Source: Brevibacterium rongguiense
GTDB taxonomy: Bacteria > Actinomycetota > Actinomycetes > Actinomycetales > Brevibacteriaceae
Reading direction: 5' to 3'
Length of the DNA: 64,000 bases
Assembly (NCBI RefSeq): GCF_009857845.1
Contig: NZ_WWEQ01000008.1
Span: forward strand, 1 to 64,000
How positions within the stretch are numbered: the stretch's first letter is position 1; every line of letters begins with the position of its first letter. The position numbers and the translations under genes were made by a program. Under the pieces are notes generated by a model. That model was not told the origin of the DNA. It worked only from the letters and a program-made list of their open reading frames with translations, and searched no databases. Below, in pieces: positions 44,332 to 51,769 of the stretch.

Positions 44332-46347
44332 GTGTCTGCTTCCGATGATGGCTTCGATGCCTTCCAGAAGGCCCAGAGCGCCTCGGAGCCCGAGCGCTCC
44401 TCCCGCCTGGTGAGCGCGCTTGCCGCGGCCGTGGCCCCGCAGCTGCGGCGCGGACGCCTGGCGATCCTGCCCTCCGTGGCCCCGGGGCTCGACCCCGGGT
44501 TCGCCGACCGGGGCCGCGCCGCCATCGCAGCCTCCGGCGCGCCGCTCATCGTCATCGTCGGCCCGCAGCTCGAGGTCCGCACGGGCGACAACATCCTCCA
44601 GACCTATATCGACCTCCTCCTGCGCGTGGGGCCCAAGGACGGCACCGGCATCCTCGCCTACTTCGAGGTCTCCTCCGGCGGCGGGGTGCTGCCGCACATC
44701 CTCGCCTCAGGGGCCCGGGGAACGAGCGACCGGTTGGACGCCACCCCGGAAAGCAACGACCTGCTCGAGGACCAGCTCGGCGGCGTCTTCCCCTTCGACC
44801 CGAGCCCGTATATCGCGTTCGCCGCCGCCGCCGGGCAGGCGTGGCTGCAGAACCGGCCGGCGCCCAACCCGAAGGACTTCGCCGGCTCCCATTCGAACGC
44901 ATCGATGTCGCGTTACCTCGAGCTCGCGAAGCCCGGCGGCACGAGCGCGCTTGCTGCTACCACCACCGCGGTGACGGTGGGTGCCGCCACGGTCTGGGTG
45001 CTCGAGCGGCGCCGGCGGGCCGCGACGGTGGCCACGGTCCTCCCCACCGAGGTCGTCGAGCGGGTCCGCTCCACAGCCGGAAAGGCCTACGAGTTGCCGC
45101 CGCTCAAGCCCAATCCGAAGCCCAAGCAGCTCGAGCGCCGCTCGGAGCGCTCCGAGATGCTCGGCGCCCTGGAGGACGTCCGGGCGCGCGTCGGCCTCGA
45201 GGGCCCGCGTCTGGGCGGGGCGGCCACGGACATCGCCGCGCTGTGGATCATGGACCAGCTCGCCGCCGAGCCCGTCACCCAGCCCATCACCGGCAGCGGC
45301 CGCACGACCTGGTGCTACTTCAATCCCTTCCACGGGAAGCGGACCCGGGAGATCGCCTGGCACAGCGGGCGCGGTCAGCTCTCCGTGCCCGCCTGTGAGA
45401 ACTGCCGCACCGCGGTCAAGGACGGGCACGAGCCGCGCGCGCTGCTGGTGCGGGCGGGCACGCGCGTGCGCCCCTACTACCAGCTCGACGACGGCTACGC
45501 CCGCACCGGGCTGGGAGCCTTCGCCCCCATTCACACGGATATCCCGAACCGCCCGGCGTCCGGACCCCCGCCCGATCCCCGTCGCCATCGGCGGCGCGCC
45601 GGCGGGCGCATCGCGCTGGGCGTGGGAGCGGTTCTCGTCGCGACGGTCGTGGGCGCGGGGATCGGCGCGATCGTCGCCGACCGCGTGGTCGACACGTCGA
45701 ATTCCTCGTTCGACCCGGAGCGCTACGCCGATACCGAGGACTACCCCACCGAGCGCATCGACGCGCTGGCCGGCCAGCTGAAGAAGTCGCACCTCGCCGT
45801 CGAACCGGGCGCCGAGGGGCTCTTCACGAAGGCTGAGCGCGCCCGCGCCGCGAAGGCGGCCGCCTCCGCCCACACGCCCATCTGGCTGGTGTTCGCCCCG
45901 TCCGCGGGGACGGACGAATCCGGTGGCGAGGAGGAGCTGCTCGCCAACCGCATTGCGGCACAGACCGGCAAGGGAATTGTGGTGCTCGCCTCCCCCACGC
46001 ATACGGCGTTCGGGGCCAACGGCTACGACCTCACACGCCCCGACAACGTGACGAGCGGCCTCAAGCTGGGCTGGAAGGACGGCTACAATCCGGACGGGGG
46101 CGCGGGCGCAGAGCGCCTCGTGCGCGCCATCGACGAGAGCCATCCCCAACCGGATCCGGACGTGAAGCCGAAGACGGCGCGCACACAGGGGCTGAGGACC
46201 GCCCCCGATGAGCGATCGGCCATCGTGCCGAACGCGCTGCGCGGGGCGGGTGCCGGCGCCGCCGTGGGCCTCGTCCTGGGCGTCATCGCCGAGGCGTTCC
46301 TCGCGTGGACGGCCGCGCGACTGCGAGCACGGAGGAGTCAGCGATGA
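44332..46347 (+). CDS. three-TM modular membrane protein, unknown function (gene A of a pair)
   Basis: A 671-residue protein I do not recognise. From N to C: a globular module (about 1-200), TM1 (207-225) followed by ERRRR, a charged linker, a putative metal site (Cys328-x5-His334 in CYFNPFH, then Cys355-x2-Cys358 in SVPACENC), TM2 (426-448), a second globular module (470-600), and TM3 (638-660). The second module resembles the N-terminal module of the next gene (LKKSHLAVEP against LRKDPLFIDP, then SGGEEELLANRIAAQTGKG), and the first resembles it more weakly. There is no signal peptide. By the positive-inside rule the metal-binding part is cytosolic and the modules are outside. The GTG at 44332 follows TAGACT by 7 nt. 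Confidence 0.8.
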   Translation: MSASDDGFDAFQKAQSASEPERSSRLVSALAAAVAPQLRRGRLAILPSVAPGLDPGFADRGRAAIAASGAPLIVIVGPQLEVRTGDNILQTYIDLLLRVGPKDGTGILAYFEVSSGGGVLPHILASGARGTSDRLDATPESNDLLEDQLGGVFPFDPSPYIAFAAAAGQAWLQNRPAPNPKDFAGSHSNASMSRYLELAKPGGTSALAATTTAVTVGAATVWVLERRRRAATVATVLPTEVVERVRSTAGKAYELPPLKPNPKPKQLERRSERSEMLGALEDVRARVGLEGPRLGGAATDIAALWIMDQLAAEPVTQPITGSGRTTWCYFNPFHGKRTREIAWHSGRGQLSVPACENCRTAVKDGHEPRALLVRAGTRVRPYYQLDDGYARTGLGAFAPIHTDIPNRPASGPPPDPRRHRRRAGGRIALGVGAVLVATVVGAGIGAIVADRVVDTSNSSFDPERYADTEDYPTERIDALAGQLKKSHLAVEPGAEGLFTKAERARAAKAAASAHTPIWLVFAPSAGTDESGGEEELLANRIAAQTGKGIVVLASPTHTAFGANGYDLTRPDNVTSGLKLGWKDGYNPDGGAGAERLVRAIDESHPQPDPDVKPKTARTQGLRTAPDERSAIVPNALRGAGAGAAVGLVLGVIAEAFLAWTAARLRARRSQR

Positions 46348-47522
46348 CGGACACCATCGAATACGCGAAGAATGCGGCGCAGCACCTGCGCAAGGACCCG
46401 CTCTTCATCGATCCGGCGGTGGCGGGCCGGGTGCCGCAGGCGACGAAGTCCTCGATCGAGCAGAAGCTCAAGGCGGACTTCCCCCGGCCGGTCAAGGTCC
46501 TCATCACGCCGAAGGACGTCGCCAGCGGAGACCTCGCGACGGTGGTGAACGCGGCGGAGGGCAAGCCCGACGCCGCCTACCTCATCCTCACCCCGGGCAC
46601 GGGGATGGTCTACGCGCGATCGGAGGGGCCGAATGCCTACCGCGGGGACACCAGCGCCCGCCTCTCGAGCGGGCAGGACAAGGCCGGGGCCCAACCCACC
46701 CTGACCGCGGTCCAGACCTACCTCGATGTGCTCGGCGACCCGAACTTCACCGCGCCGCGCCACGACGCGGACCAGGGCCAACGGCCCGCCGTCCAGCACC
46801 AGCCCCCGCCGGCAACGCACCGGTCGGCGGACGGAGGGCTGCTCCTGGGTGTGGCCACGCCGCTGCTCGGCATCGCCGCGGTGGCCGCCGTGCTCGTCTA
46901 CGTGTTCCGCCGGCGCGCCGACCGCCGGCGCTACGCCCTGCCCAAGCCGCTGTTCGACAGCGCGCGTCGTCTCCAGTCGCAGTCGATGCAGCGCCAGCTC
47001 AGCGAGCAGAGCCTCGACATCGCCGGCAGGCTCACCGAGCTGCGCACCGATGCGCTGCCGGCCGCGCAGGCGGACAGAGTGGAGCACGGCCTCGATGCCT
47101 ATGCGCTTGCCGGCCGCCTCATCGACGATTCCGCGGCCACCGAGGCGGACCTCGCCGGTGCGCTCGTGCTGCTCAATACCGCAGCGGCGGACCTCAACGC
47201 GGTCGACCAGGCACAGGCCAGCGGCGCGCGGGGGGCGCGCCGCGCCAAGCGCTCCGCCCGCGGGGCCGGACGGATTCCCCGGCTGTGCGCGATCAATCCC
47301 ACCCATGGCGAATCCGAGTCCACGATCGACGCGCCCACGGGCGGTGGCCGCATCCCGGCGTGCCGACAGTGCGCCGCAGACCTCAGCGCCGGGCGCGAGC
47401 CGGACTGGATGCTCGCCGGCGGCAAGCCGTACGTGGAAGGCGACAGCGTGTGGGCGAGCACGCTCTACGGCGCGGTGGGCGACGACCTCGTGGCCGAGCT
47501 GCACCGCACACACGGGGCATAG
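46344..47522 (+). CDS. single-TM modular membrane protein, unknown function (gene B of a pair)
   Basis: A 392-residue protein whose ATG overlaps the stop of the preceding gene (ATGA) with GGAGGAG upstream, so the two are translationally coupled. It has an N-terminal module (about 5-100) related to those of gene A, a Pro/Gln-rich linker, one TM (166-188) followed by FRRRADRRR, a helical stretch (205-295), a basic linker, and the same putative metal site as gene A: Cys315-x5-His321 in CAINPTH and Cys340-x2-Cys343 in RIPACRQC, then a Gly-x-Glu/Arg-Glu-Pro segment. No signal peptide is seen. The function is unknown; the shared modules suggest the two products form a complex. Confidence 0.8.
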   Translation: MTDTIEYAKNAAQHLRKDPLFIDPAVAGRVPQATKSSIEQKLKADFPRPVKVLITPKDVASGDLATVVNAAEGKPDAAYLILTPGTGMVYARSEGPNAYRGDTSARLSSGQDKAGAQPTLTAVQTYLDVLGDPNFTAPRHDADQGQRPAVQHQPPPATHRSADGGLLLGVATPLLGIAAVAAVLVYVFRRRADRRRYALPKPLFDSARRLQSQSMQRQLSEQSLDIAGRLTELRTDALPAAQADRVEHGLDAYALAGRLIDDSAATEADLAGALVLLNTAAADLNAVDQAQASGARGARRAKRSARGAGRIPRLCAINPTHGESESTIDAPTGGGRIPACRQCAADLSAGREPDWMLAGGKPYVEGDSVWASTLYGAVGDDLVAELHRTHGA

Positions 47523-47524
47523 GG

Positions 47525-47539
47525 CCGGCACCGTGCCGG
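47525..47539 (+). terminator. hairpin after the membrane-protein pair
   Basis: CCGGCAC and GTGCCGG arms close together, followed by TTATTCC, immediately after the gene B stop and touching the convergent thioesterase gene. Confidence 0.4.
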
Positions 47540-48346
47540 TTATTCCTGGGGCGCGGCCTTGTAGTAGCAGAGCTGCGTGGTCGTCGCGACGAGCGAGCCG
47601 TCTTCGCCCCACAGCTGGGCGTGCTGATCGGCCAGGCCGTCGGCGAACTGGAGTCCGCGCACGGTGCCCAGCAGGAACTCGCCCTGCGCGGCCAGGGCCT
47701 GGGCATCGGCGTGGAAGTAGGCGGTGAGCGTGACCGTGCCCGCCGGGACCGGTCCAAGGCGCTGGAAGATGCGCGGGCCGAACACATCGGCGGCCGCGGC
47801 AAGGCCGGGGTAGTCCCAGCCGCGCGCGGGCAGCTGCCGGAACCACTTCGTCGTCGTCGAGTCTGGCCCCGCCTCCTCGGCGCTGGCGACGAACGGCCCC
47901 TCCACGAAGCGCATCTCGTAGTTCTCGATCCACCGCAGCGGGAAGTGCCCCGAGACCACCGGGTATTCGTGCGGCCCCTTCACCTGCGGCATCTGCGCCT
48001 CGAGCGATGCCCATGAGGGGCGGTCGCGGACGAAGAGCGCGGTGCCTGTCATACGGTTCTCCCCGGCCTGGTCCACGCTGATCGTCCAGTGCTGGTTCGA
48101 GTTGTTCGTGCGGGCCGGCTGGACGTCGATTTCGTAGTCCCCGTCGGCCAGCGGGCCGGTGAAGTTGAGCGTGAGGGCGGCCGGGCGCCCGATCGAGCGC
48201 TCATCGGCCTGGATGGCGTGGACGATCGTCGCGGCGGTGATGCCGCCGAACGGGCCCACGAAGTTGCCGAACGCCGGGTGCGTGCGGGCGGAGAAGGTGT
48301 CGGGGCCGGCGGGGGAAACGGCGATGGCGTCATCGAATGCGGTCAC
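47540..48346 (-). CDS. acyl-CoA thioesterase, TesB-like double hotdog
   Basis: A 268-residue protein with two hotdog halves: the N-terminal NFVGPFGGITAATIVHAIQA and LTLNFTGPLADGDYEIDVQP, and the C-terminal GTVTLTAYFHADAQALAAQG with LQFADGLADQHAQLWGEDGSLVATTTQLC. This is the pattern of the TesB/acyl-CoA thioesterase II-like superfamily. The substrate is unknown, and the exact catalytic Asp/Gln/Thr set is only partly recognisable. The ATG at 48346 starts the homology; TAGACT on the minus strand lies about 80 nt upstream, next to a palindromic operator candidate. Confidence 0.85.
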   Translation of the reverse strand: MTAFDDAIAVSPAGPDTFSARTHPAFGNFVGPFGGITAATIVHAIQADERSIGRPAALTLNFTGPLADGDYEIDVQPARTNNSNQHWTISVDQAGENRMTGTALFVRDRPSWASLEAQMPQVKGPHEYPVVSGHFPLRWIENYEMRFVEGPFVASAEEAGPDSTTTKWFRQLPARGWDYPGLAAAADVFGPRIFQRLGPVPAGTVTLTAYFHADAQALAAQGEFLLGTVRGLQFADGLADQHAQLWGEDGSLVATTTQLCYYKAAPQE

Positions 48347-48434
48347 GGGGGCTCCTCGGTCAGGTCGGGCGCAGTGTCAGGACGGGGTACGGAGCGCCGC
48401 AATCACGATCGGACGCCGCGCCAGCAGTCTACCA

Positions 48435-48453
48435 AGCGTTTGAACAAGCGTTC
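48435..48453. promoter_or_regulatory. candidate TetR-type operator upstream of thioesterase gene
   Basis: GAACAAGCGTTC (48442-48453) is an inverted repeat GAAC-n4-GTTC, and AAGCGTT also occurs as a direct repeat 12 bp apart. It sits just upstream of a minus-strand TAGACT (48426-48431) and would overlap the -35 of the thioesterase promoter. Confidence 0.4.
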
Positions 48454-48550
48454 GATCGGAGGGGTGAAAGACCGACGGTGCGGCCAGCCTGGGTTCGGAA
48501 GCTGTCACCCGTTGCGCCAGCAGCGCGGTGTCGGGAACCGGGCGGGGCGA

Positions 48551-49306
48551 TCAGCCCATCGCCGATGCGCCCAGGAGGGTGCCGACCGCGTAGGTCACCG
48601 TGAGCGCGAGCGCGCCGCCGATCACCACCCGCAGCGCGGCCCTCCACTTCGAGGACCCGCCGATGTGCGCGGCGATCGCGCCGGTGAGGGCGAGGGCCGC
48701 GATCGTGACGACGAAGGTCACGGGGACCCGCGCCTCGGGCGGGGGCAGGAGGATGGCGATCATGGGCAGCAGCGCACCCACGAGGAACGAGAGGAACGAG
48801 GCGAAGGCGGCATGCCAGGGTGAGACGAGGTCCTCGCGGTCGATGCCGAGTTCGATCGCCAGGTGGGCGCCGAGCGCGTCGCGGGCCGTGAGCTCGCGGG
48901 CGACGCGGGCGGCCGTGTCGGGGCTGAGCCCCTTGGCCTCGTAGAGTTCGGCCAGCTCTTCGAGTTCGCCGTCCGGGTTGTCGCGCAGCTCTCGGGTCTC
49001 CTGGGCGATGAGCTCGCGCTCGGAGTCGCTCTGGGAGCTCACGGAAACGTACTCCCCCAGCGCCATGGACACCGCCCCGCCCACCACGGCCGCCGCGCCG
49101 GCGGTGAGGATGGGAGCCGTGCTCGTCGTGGCGCCCGCGACGCCCACCACCACCGCGGCGACGGAGACGATGCCGTCATTGGCCCCGAGCACGCCGGCCC
49201 GCAGCCAGTTGAGCCGCTGGGAGAGGTTGGACTGGCCGCCCGGCACTGGGTCATGGGCCGCATGGAGCGAGGCATTCCTGCGCGTTGAGCTCATTGCCCC
49301 ATACAA
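48551..49306 (-). CDS. VIT family Fe2+/Mn2+ transporter
   Basis: A 251-residue membrane protein of the vacuolar iron transporter/CCC1 family. The first helix NWLRAGVLGANDGIVSVAAVVVG, the SMALGEYVSVSSQSDSE motif and the metal-binding helical loop (RELIAQETRELRDNPDGELE) are typical, followed by three more TM segments (SFLSFLVGALLPMIAILLP, VTFVVTIAALALTGAIAAHI, VVIGGALALTVTYAVG). These proteins export divalent iron or manganese. Two starts are possible, ATG at 49306 or at 49294; the conserved region does not decide between them. Confidence 0.9.
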   Translation of the reverse strand: MYGAMSSTRRNASLHAAHDPVPGGQSNLSQRLNWLRAGVLGANDGIVSVAAVVVGVAGATTSTAPILTAGAAAVVGGAVSMALGEYVSVSSQSDSERELIAQETRELRDNPDGELEELAELYEAKGLSPDTAARVARELTARDALGAHLAIELGIDREDLVSPWHAAFASFLSFLVGALLPMIAILLPPPEARVPVTFVVTIAALALTGAIAAHIGGSSKWRAALRVVIGGALALTVTYAVGTLLGASAMG

Positions 49307-49409
49307 GTGATTCGGGTGGCCCGGGGCAAGTCAGGGCATCCCACGTCGACGGTGAGATGCTCGGCCGATGTGGCGCGAAGGGCCAGCGGCCGCATCGGCC
49401 GCGATCCGG

Positions 49410-49440
49410 TTGACGGCCCACCGGCACCCGGTCATAGCAT
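49410..49440 (+). promoter_or_regulatory. candidate promoter for the 52-aa protein/SDR genes
   Basis: TTGACG (49410-49415) followed 17-19 bp later by CATAGC/TAGCAT. It is the only sigma-70-like pair I see in the 218-bp spacer 49307-49524. Confidence 0.35.
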
Positions 49441-49524
49441 GGCAGTAGCGCGGCTGCGGGTCGCCGCACACCGTCGGGACCTCCCCGGCGTTCAGGCATG
49501 GGCCCGGCCCCGCCGGAGTGATCG

Positions 49525-49683
49525 ATGATCACACTCTCACATGAGCAGAAGCAGCTCATCTGCCTCGCTCTCGAGGACTATGCGAGCGGCCTTCCTCCAC
49601 GGCTGTCGCCGTCCGATGCGGCCGAGGCCCGGCACATCGCGCGACTCATCATGCAGGCGGACCGCGTCCTCGTCGAGCGCTGA
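49525..49683 (+). CDS. 52-residue hypothetical protein
   Basis: A short frame MITLSHEQKQLICLALEDYA... ending RLIMQADRVLVER, with GGAG 6 nt before the ATG. It is predicted to be two amphipathic helices joined by a Pro-rich turn (GLPPRLSPSD). It lies 75 nt upstream of the SDR-fusion gene in the same orientation, so it is probably co-transcribed. I do not recognise a family. Coding status rests on the ribosome binding site, strong third-position G/C preference and a plausible helical composition. Confidence 0.55.
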   Translation: MITLSHEQKQLICLALEDYASGLPPRLSPSDAAEARHIARLIMQADRVLVER

Positions 49684-49758
49684 CACCGCCCTTCGCAACA
49701 CAGGCACATCGCCCCCGCCGCCCCGCCTGTCGAAGGCGGCCCATTGAGAGGTTCTGCC

Positions 49759-51435
49759 ATGAGAATCGCAGTCGTCGGAGCGACCGGCAACGCCGGCACC
49801 GCTGTCCTTCGCGCGCTGCACCGACGCGCCGAAATCGATTCGATCGTCGGCATCGCGCGCCGATTGCCGCCGTCCGACCGCGCTCCCTATCGGGGCATCG
49901 AATGGGAGAGCATCGACATCGGCGCGGCGGCCGCACCAGCCGCATCCGAGGCGGCCCTGACGCAGGCATTCACCGGTGCCGACGCCGTCATCCACTTGGC
50001 CTGGCTGATCCAGCCCAACGACCGCCGGGCCCTGCTGCGCCGGGTGAACGTCGAGGGGACGCGCCGTGTTCTGGCAGCGGTCGCAGCGGCAGGCGTGCCC
50101 GCGGTCATCGCGGCATCATCGGTGGGCGCGTACAGCCCGGATTCCACCGCAACACCGCGCACCGAGACGTGGCCCACTCGGGGGATCTCCACCTCGCACT
50201 ACAGCGTGGACAAGGCGGCACAGGAAGACCTGCTCACTGAGTTCGTCGCCGAGCACCCGGAGATCGCCGTCACACGCCTGCGTCCGGCGCTGATCTTCTG
50301 CCGAGAGGCCGCATCGGAAATCCAGCGCTACTTCGTCGGCAGCGCGGGCGCCGCGGCTCTGCTGGGAGCACGGGGCGCGCCGGTTCTGCCCGTTCCGGCC
50401 GCACTGGCCGGAGTCCAAGCGGTGCACGCGGATGACCTCGGCGAGGCCTACGCCCTGGCGGCGGTGTCACCGGTTGCCGGGGCGTTCAATATCTGCGCCG
50501 ACGACGTCCTCGATGCGCGTCAGCTGGCGTCCGCGGTCGCTGGAGGCCGGCGCATACCCGTGCCCGCCGCGCTGATGCGCGCGGCGATCGCCATCGGCCA
50601 CTCCTCCGGACTCATCACGGCCGACCCTGGGTGGCTCGACATGGCAATCGGCACCCCCCTCATGGACAATTCCCGAGCCAAGCGGGAGCTCGGCTGGCAC
50701 CCGCACCGGAGTGCGCGCGAAGCGCTGGACGAGCTCCTGTGCGGGTTCGCCAACCGAGAGGGAGGGCAATCGATTCCGCTGCGCGCGGCCCGGGCAGCCC
50801 CGCCTCCACCGGCACCGGGCACCGCTGTCACCGGGCAGATCCGCAGAACGCTGAGTCGGTACCTTGCCGATCATCAGGCAGGCGCGACGGCCGGCGCCCA
50901 GCACGCGCAGCGGGCAGCGGAGCTGTTTGCCGAATCGGAAGCGTTTCCCCTGCTGTCGCAGATCGCTGCGGAGATCCAGGCAGAGCGCGACTTCGTAGCG
51001 CAGCTCCGCACTCGCTGGAACCTGACCGGGCCGCCGTTGCGCCGGCGCGCCGCGGACGCGGCCGCGGGCCTGTACCGCACCGTGGGCGGGCACCGGACGC
51101 GGGCAACCGGGCCTGAGCACCCCCTCCTCGCCCTGGAGCTCCTGGCGAGCGCGATCAGCGGTAAGGCTGGCTTGTGGAGGGCTTTGGCCGAGGCTGCCGG
51201 CACAGCAAGGGCGGAGCGGGCGCCCTTCGACGAGCGGATTCGCGCAGCCCAGCGCCAACTGGCGGACATCGCTCGCGTGCACGCGCGCGAGAGTCGCCGC
51301 CTTTTCGCCCGGCGGGGCGCACAGTCGGAGCGGGCCGGTGCCGATCGAGCGCGGACTGCGCGCGAGGAGGATGCCCTCGCCGATGAGTGGGGCCGGGAAT
51401 CGTTCCCCGCCAGCGATGCCCCGGCTTTTCCCTGA
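49759..51435 (+). CDS. NAD-dependent epimerase/SDR fused to a C-terminal helical domain
   Basis: A 558-residue two-domain protein. Residues 1 to about 320 are an extended SDR: the Rossmann MRIAVVGATGNAGTAVLRAL, the IHLAWLIQP segment, VPAVIAASSVGAYSP and the YSVDK active-site motif. The remaining 200 residues, after a Pro/Ala linker, are all-helical; the DHQAGATAGAQHAQRAAELF and ISGKAGLWRALAEAA segments resemble a separate family of small actinobacterial four-helix proteins. The C-terminal tail is charged and low in complexity. GAGAGG precedes the ATG at 49759. The reaction is unknown. The less uniform codon third positions compared with neighbours may indicate a later acquisition. Confidence 0.82.
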   Translation: MRIAVVGATGNAGTAVLRALHRRAEIDSIVGIARRLPPSDRAPYRGIEWESIDIGAAAAPAASEAALTQAFTGADAVIHLAWLIQPNDRRALLRRVNVEGTRRVLAAVAAAGVPAVIAASSVGAYSPDSTATPRTETWPTRGISTSHYSVDKAAQEDLLTEFVAEHPEIAVTRLRPALIFCREAASEIQRYFVGSAGAAALLGARGAPVLPVPAALAGVQAVHADDLGEAYALAAVSPVAGAFNICADDVLDARQLASAVAGGRRIPVPAALMRAAIAIGHSSGLITADPGWLDMAIGTPLMDNSRAKRELGWHPHRSAREALDELLCGFANREGGQSIPLRAARAAPPPPAPGTAVTGQIRRTLSRYLADHQAGATAGAQHAQRAAELFAESEAFPLLSQIAAEIQAERDFVAQLRTRWNLTGPPLRRRAADAAAGLYRTVGGHRTRATGPEHPLLALELLASAISGKAGLWRALAEAAGTARAERAPFDERIRAAQRQLADIARVHARESRRLFARRGAQSERAGADRARTAREEDALADEWGRESFPASDAPAFP

Positions 51436-51489
51436 CGACACGAGTGGGCGAACGGCTCCGGCGAACCGGCCCTGTTACTATCGTCGCGC

Positions 51490-51563
51490 GCCCCTGTAGC
51501 TCAGCTGGTTAGAGCAGAGGACTCATAATCCTTTGGCCGTCGGTTCAAGTCCGACCGGGGGCA
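51490..51563 (+). tRNA. tRNA-Met (CAT), elongator or Ile2-type
   Basis: Cloverleaf: acceptor GCCCCTG/CGGGGGC, D arm GCTC/GAGC, anticodon stem GAGGA/TCCTT with loop CTCATAA (anticodon CAT), T arm GTCGG-TTCAAGT-CCGAC. CCA is not encoded. It is not an initiator, as the acceptor starts with a paired G. Elongator Met and lysidine-modified Ile2 cannot be separated with certainty. A TACTAT -10 lies at 51477-51482. Confidence 0.93.
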
Positions 51564-51664
51564 CCCCCGACCCTCCGCCACGGCCCCAGCGGGCTGCGTC
51601 CGGTGCGAAGCCCCAGCCCCGTTGGCCGCTCGACCGAACCCGGTTTCGGCGTGGCGCACCTTCG

Positions 51665-51693
51665 TTGACGCCAGTGATGCGCGGTCCTACGGT
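51665..51693 (+). promoter_or_regulatory. sigma-70-type promoter for katE
   Basis: TTGACG (51665-51670), a 17-bp spacer and TACGGT (51688-51693), about 75 bp upstream of the catalase start. Confidence 0.55.
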
Positions 51694-51769
51694 GGGCGAC
51701 CACACAGGGCATCTTGCTTTGTGAGGGGCCGCGTGCGCAGTCCTTGCCATAGCCACCTTGGAGGTCACC

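Noticed and set aside
51490-51563. tRNA-Met as attachment site of an integrated element
   Set aside because: No integrase and no second copy of the tRNA 3' end are visible in the window.
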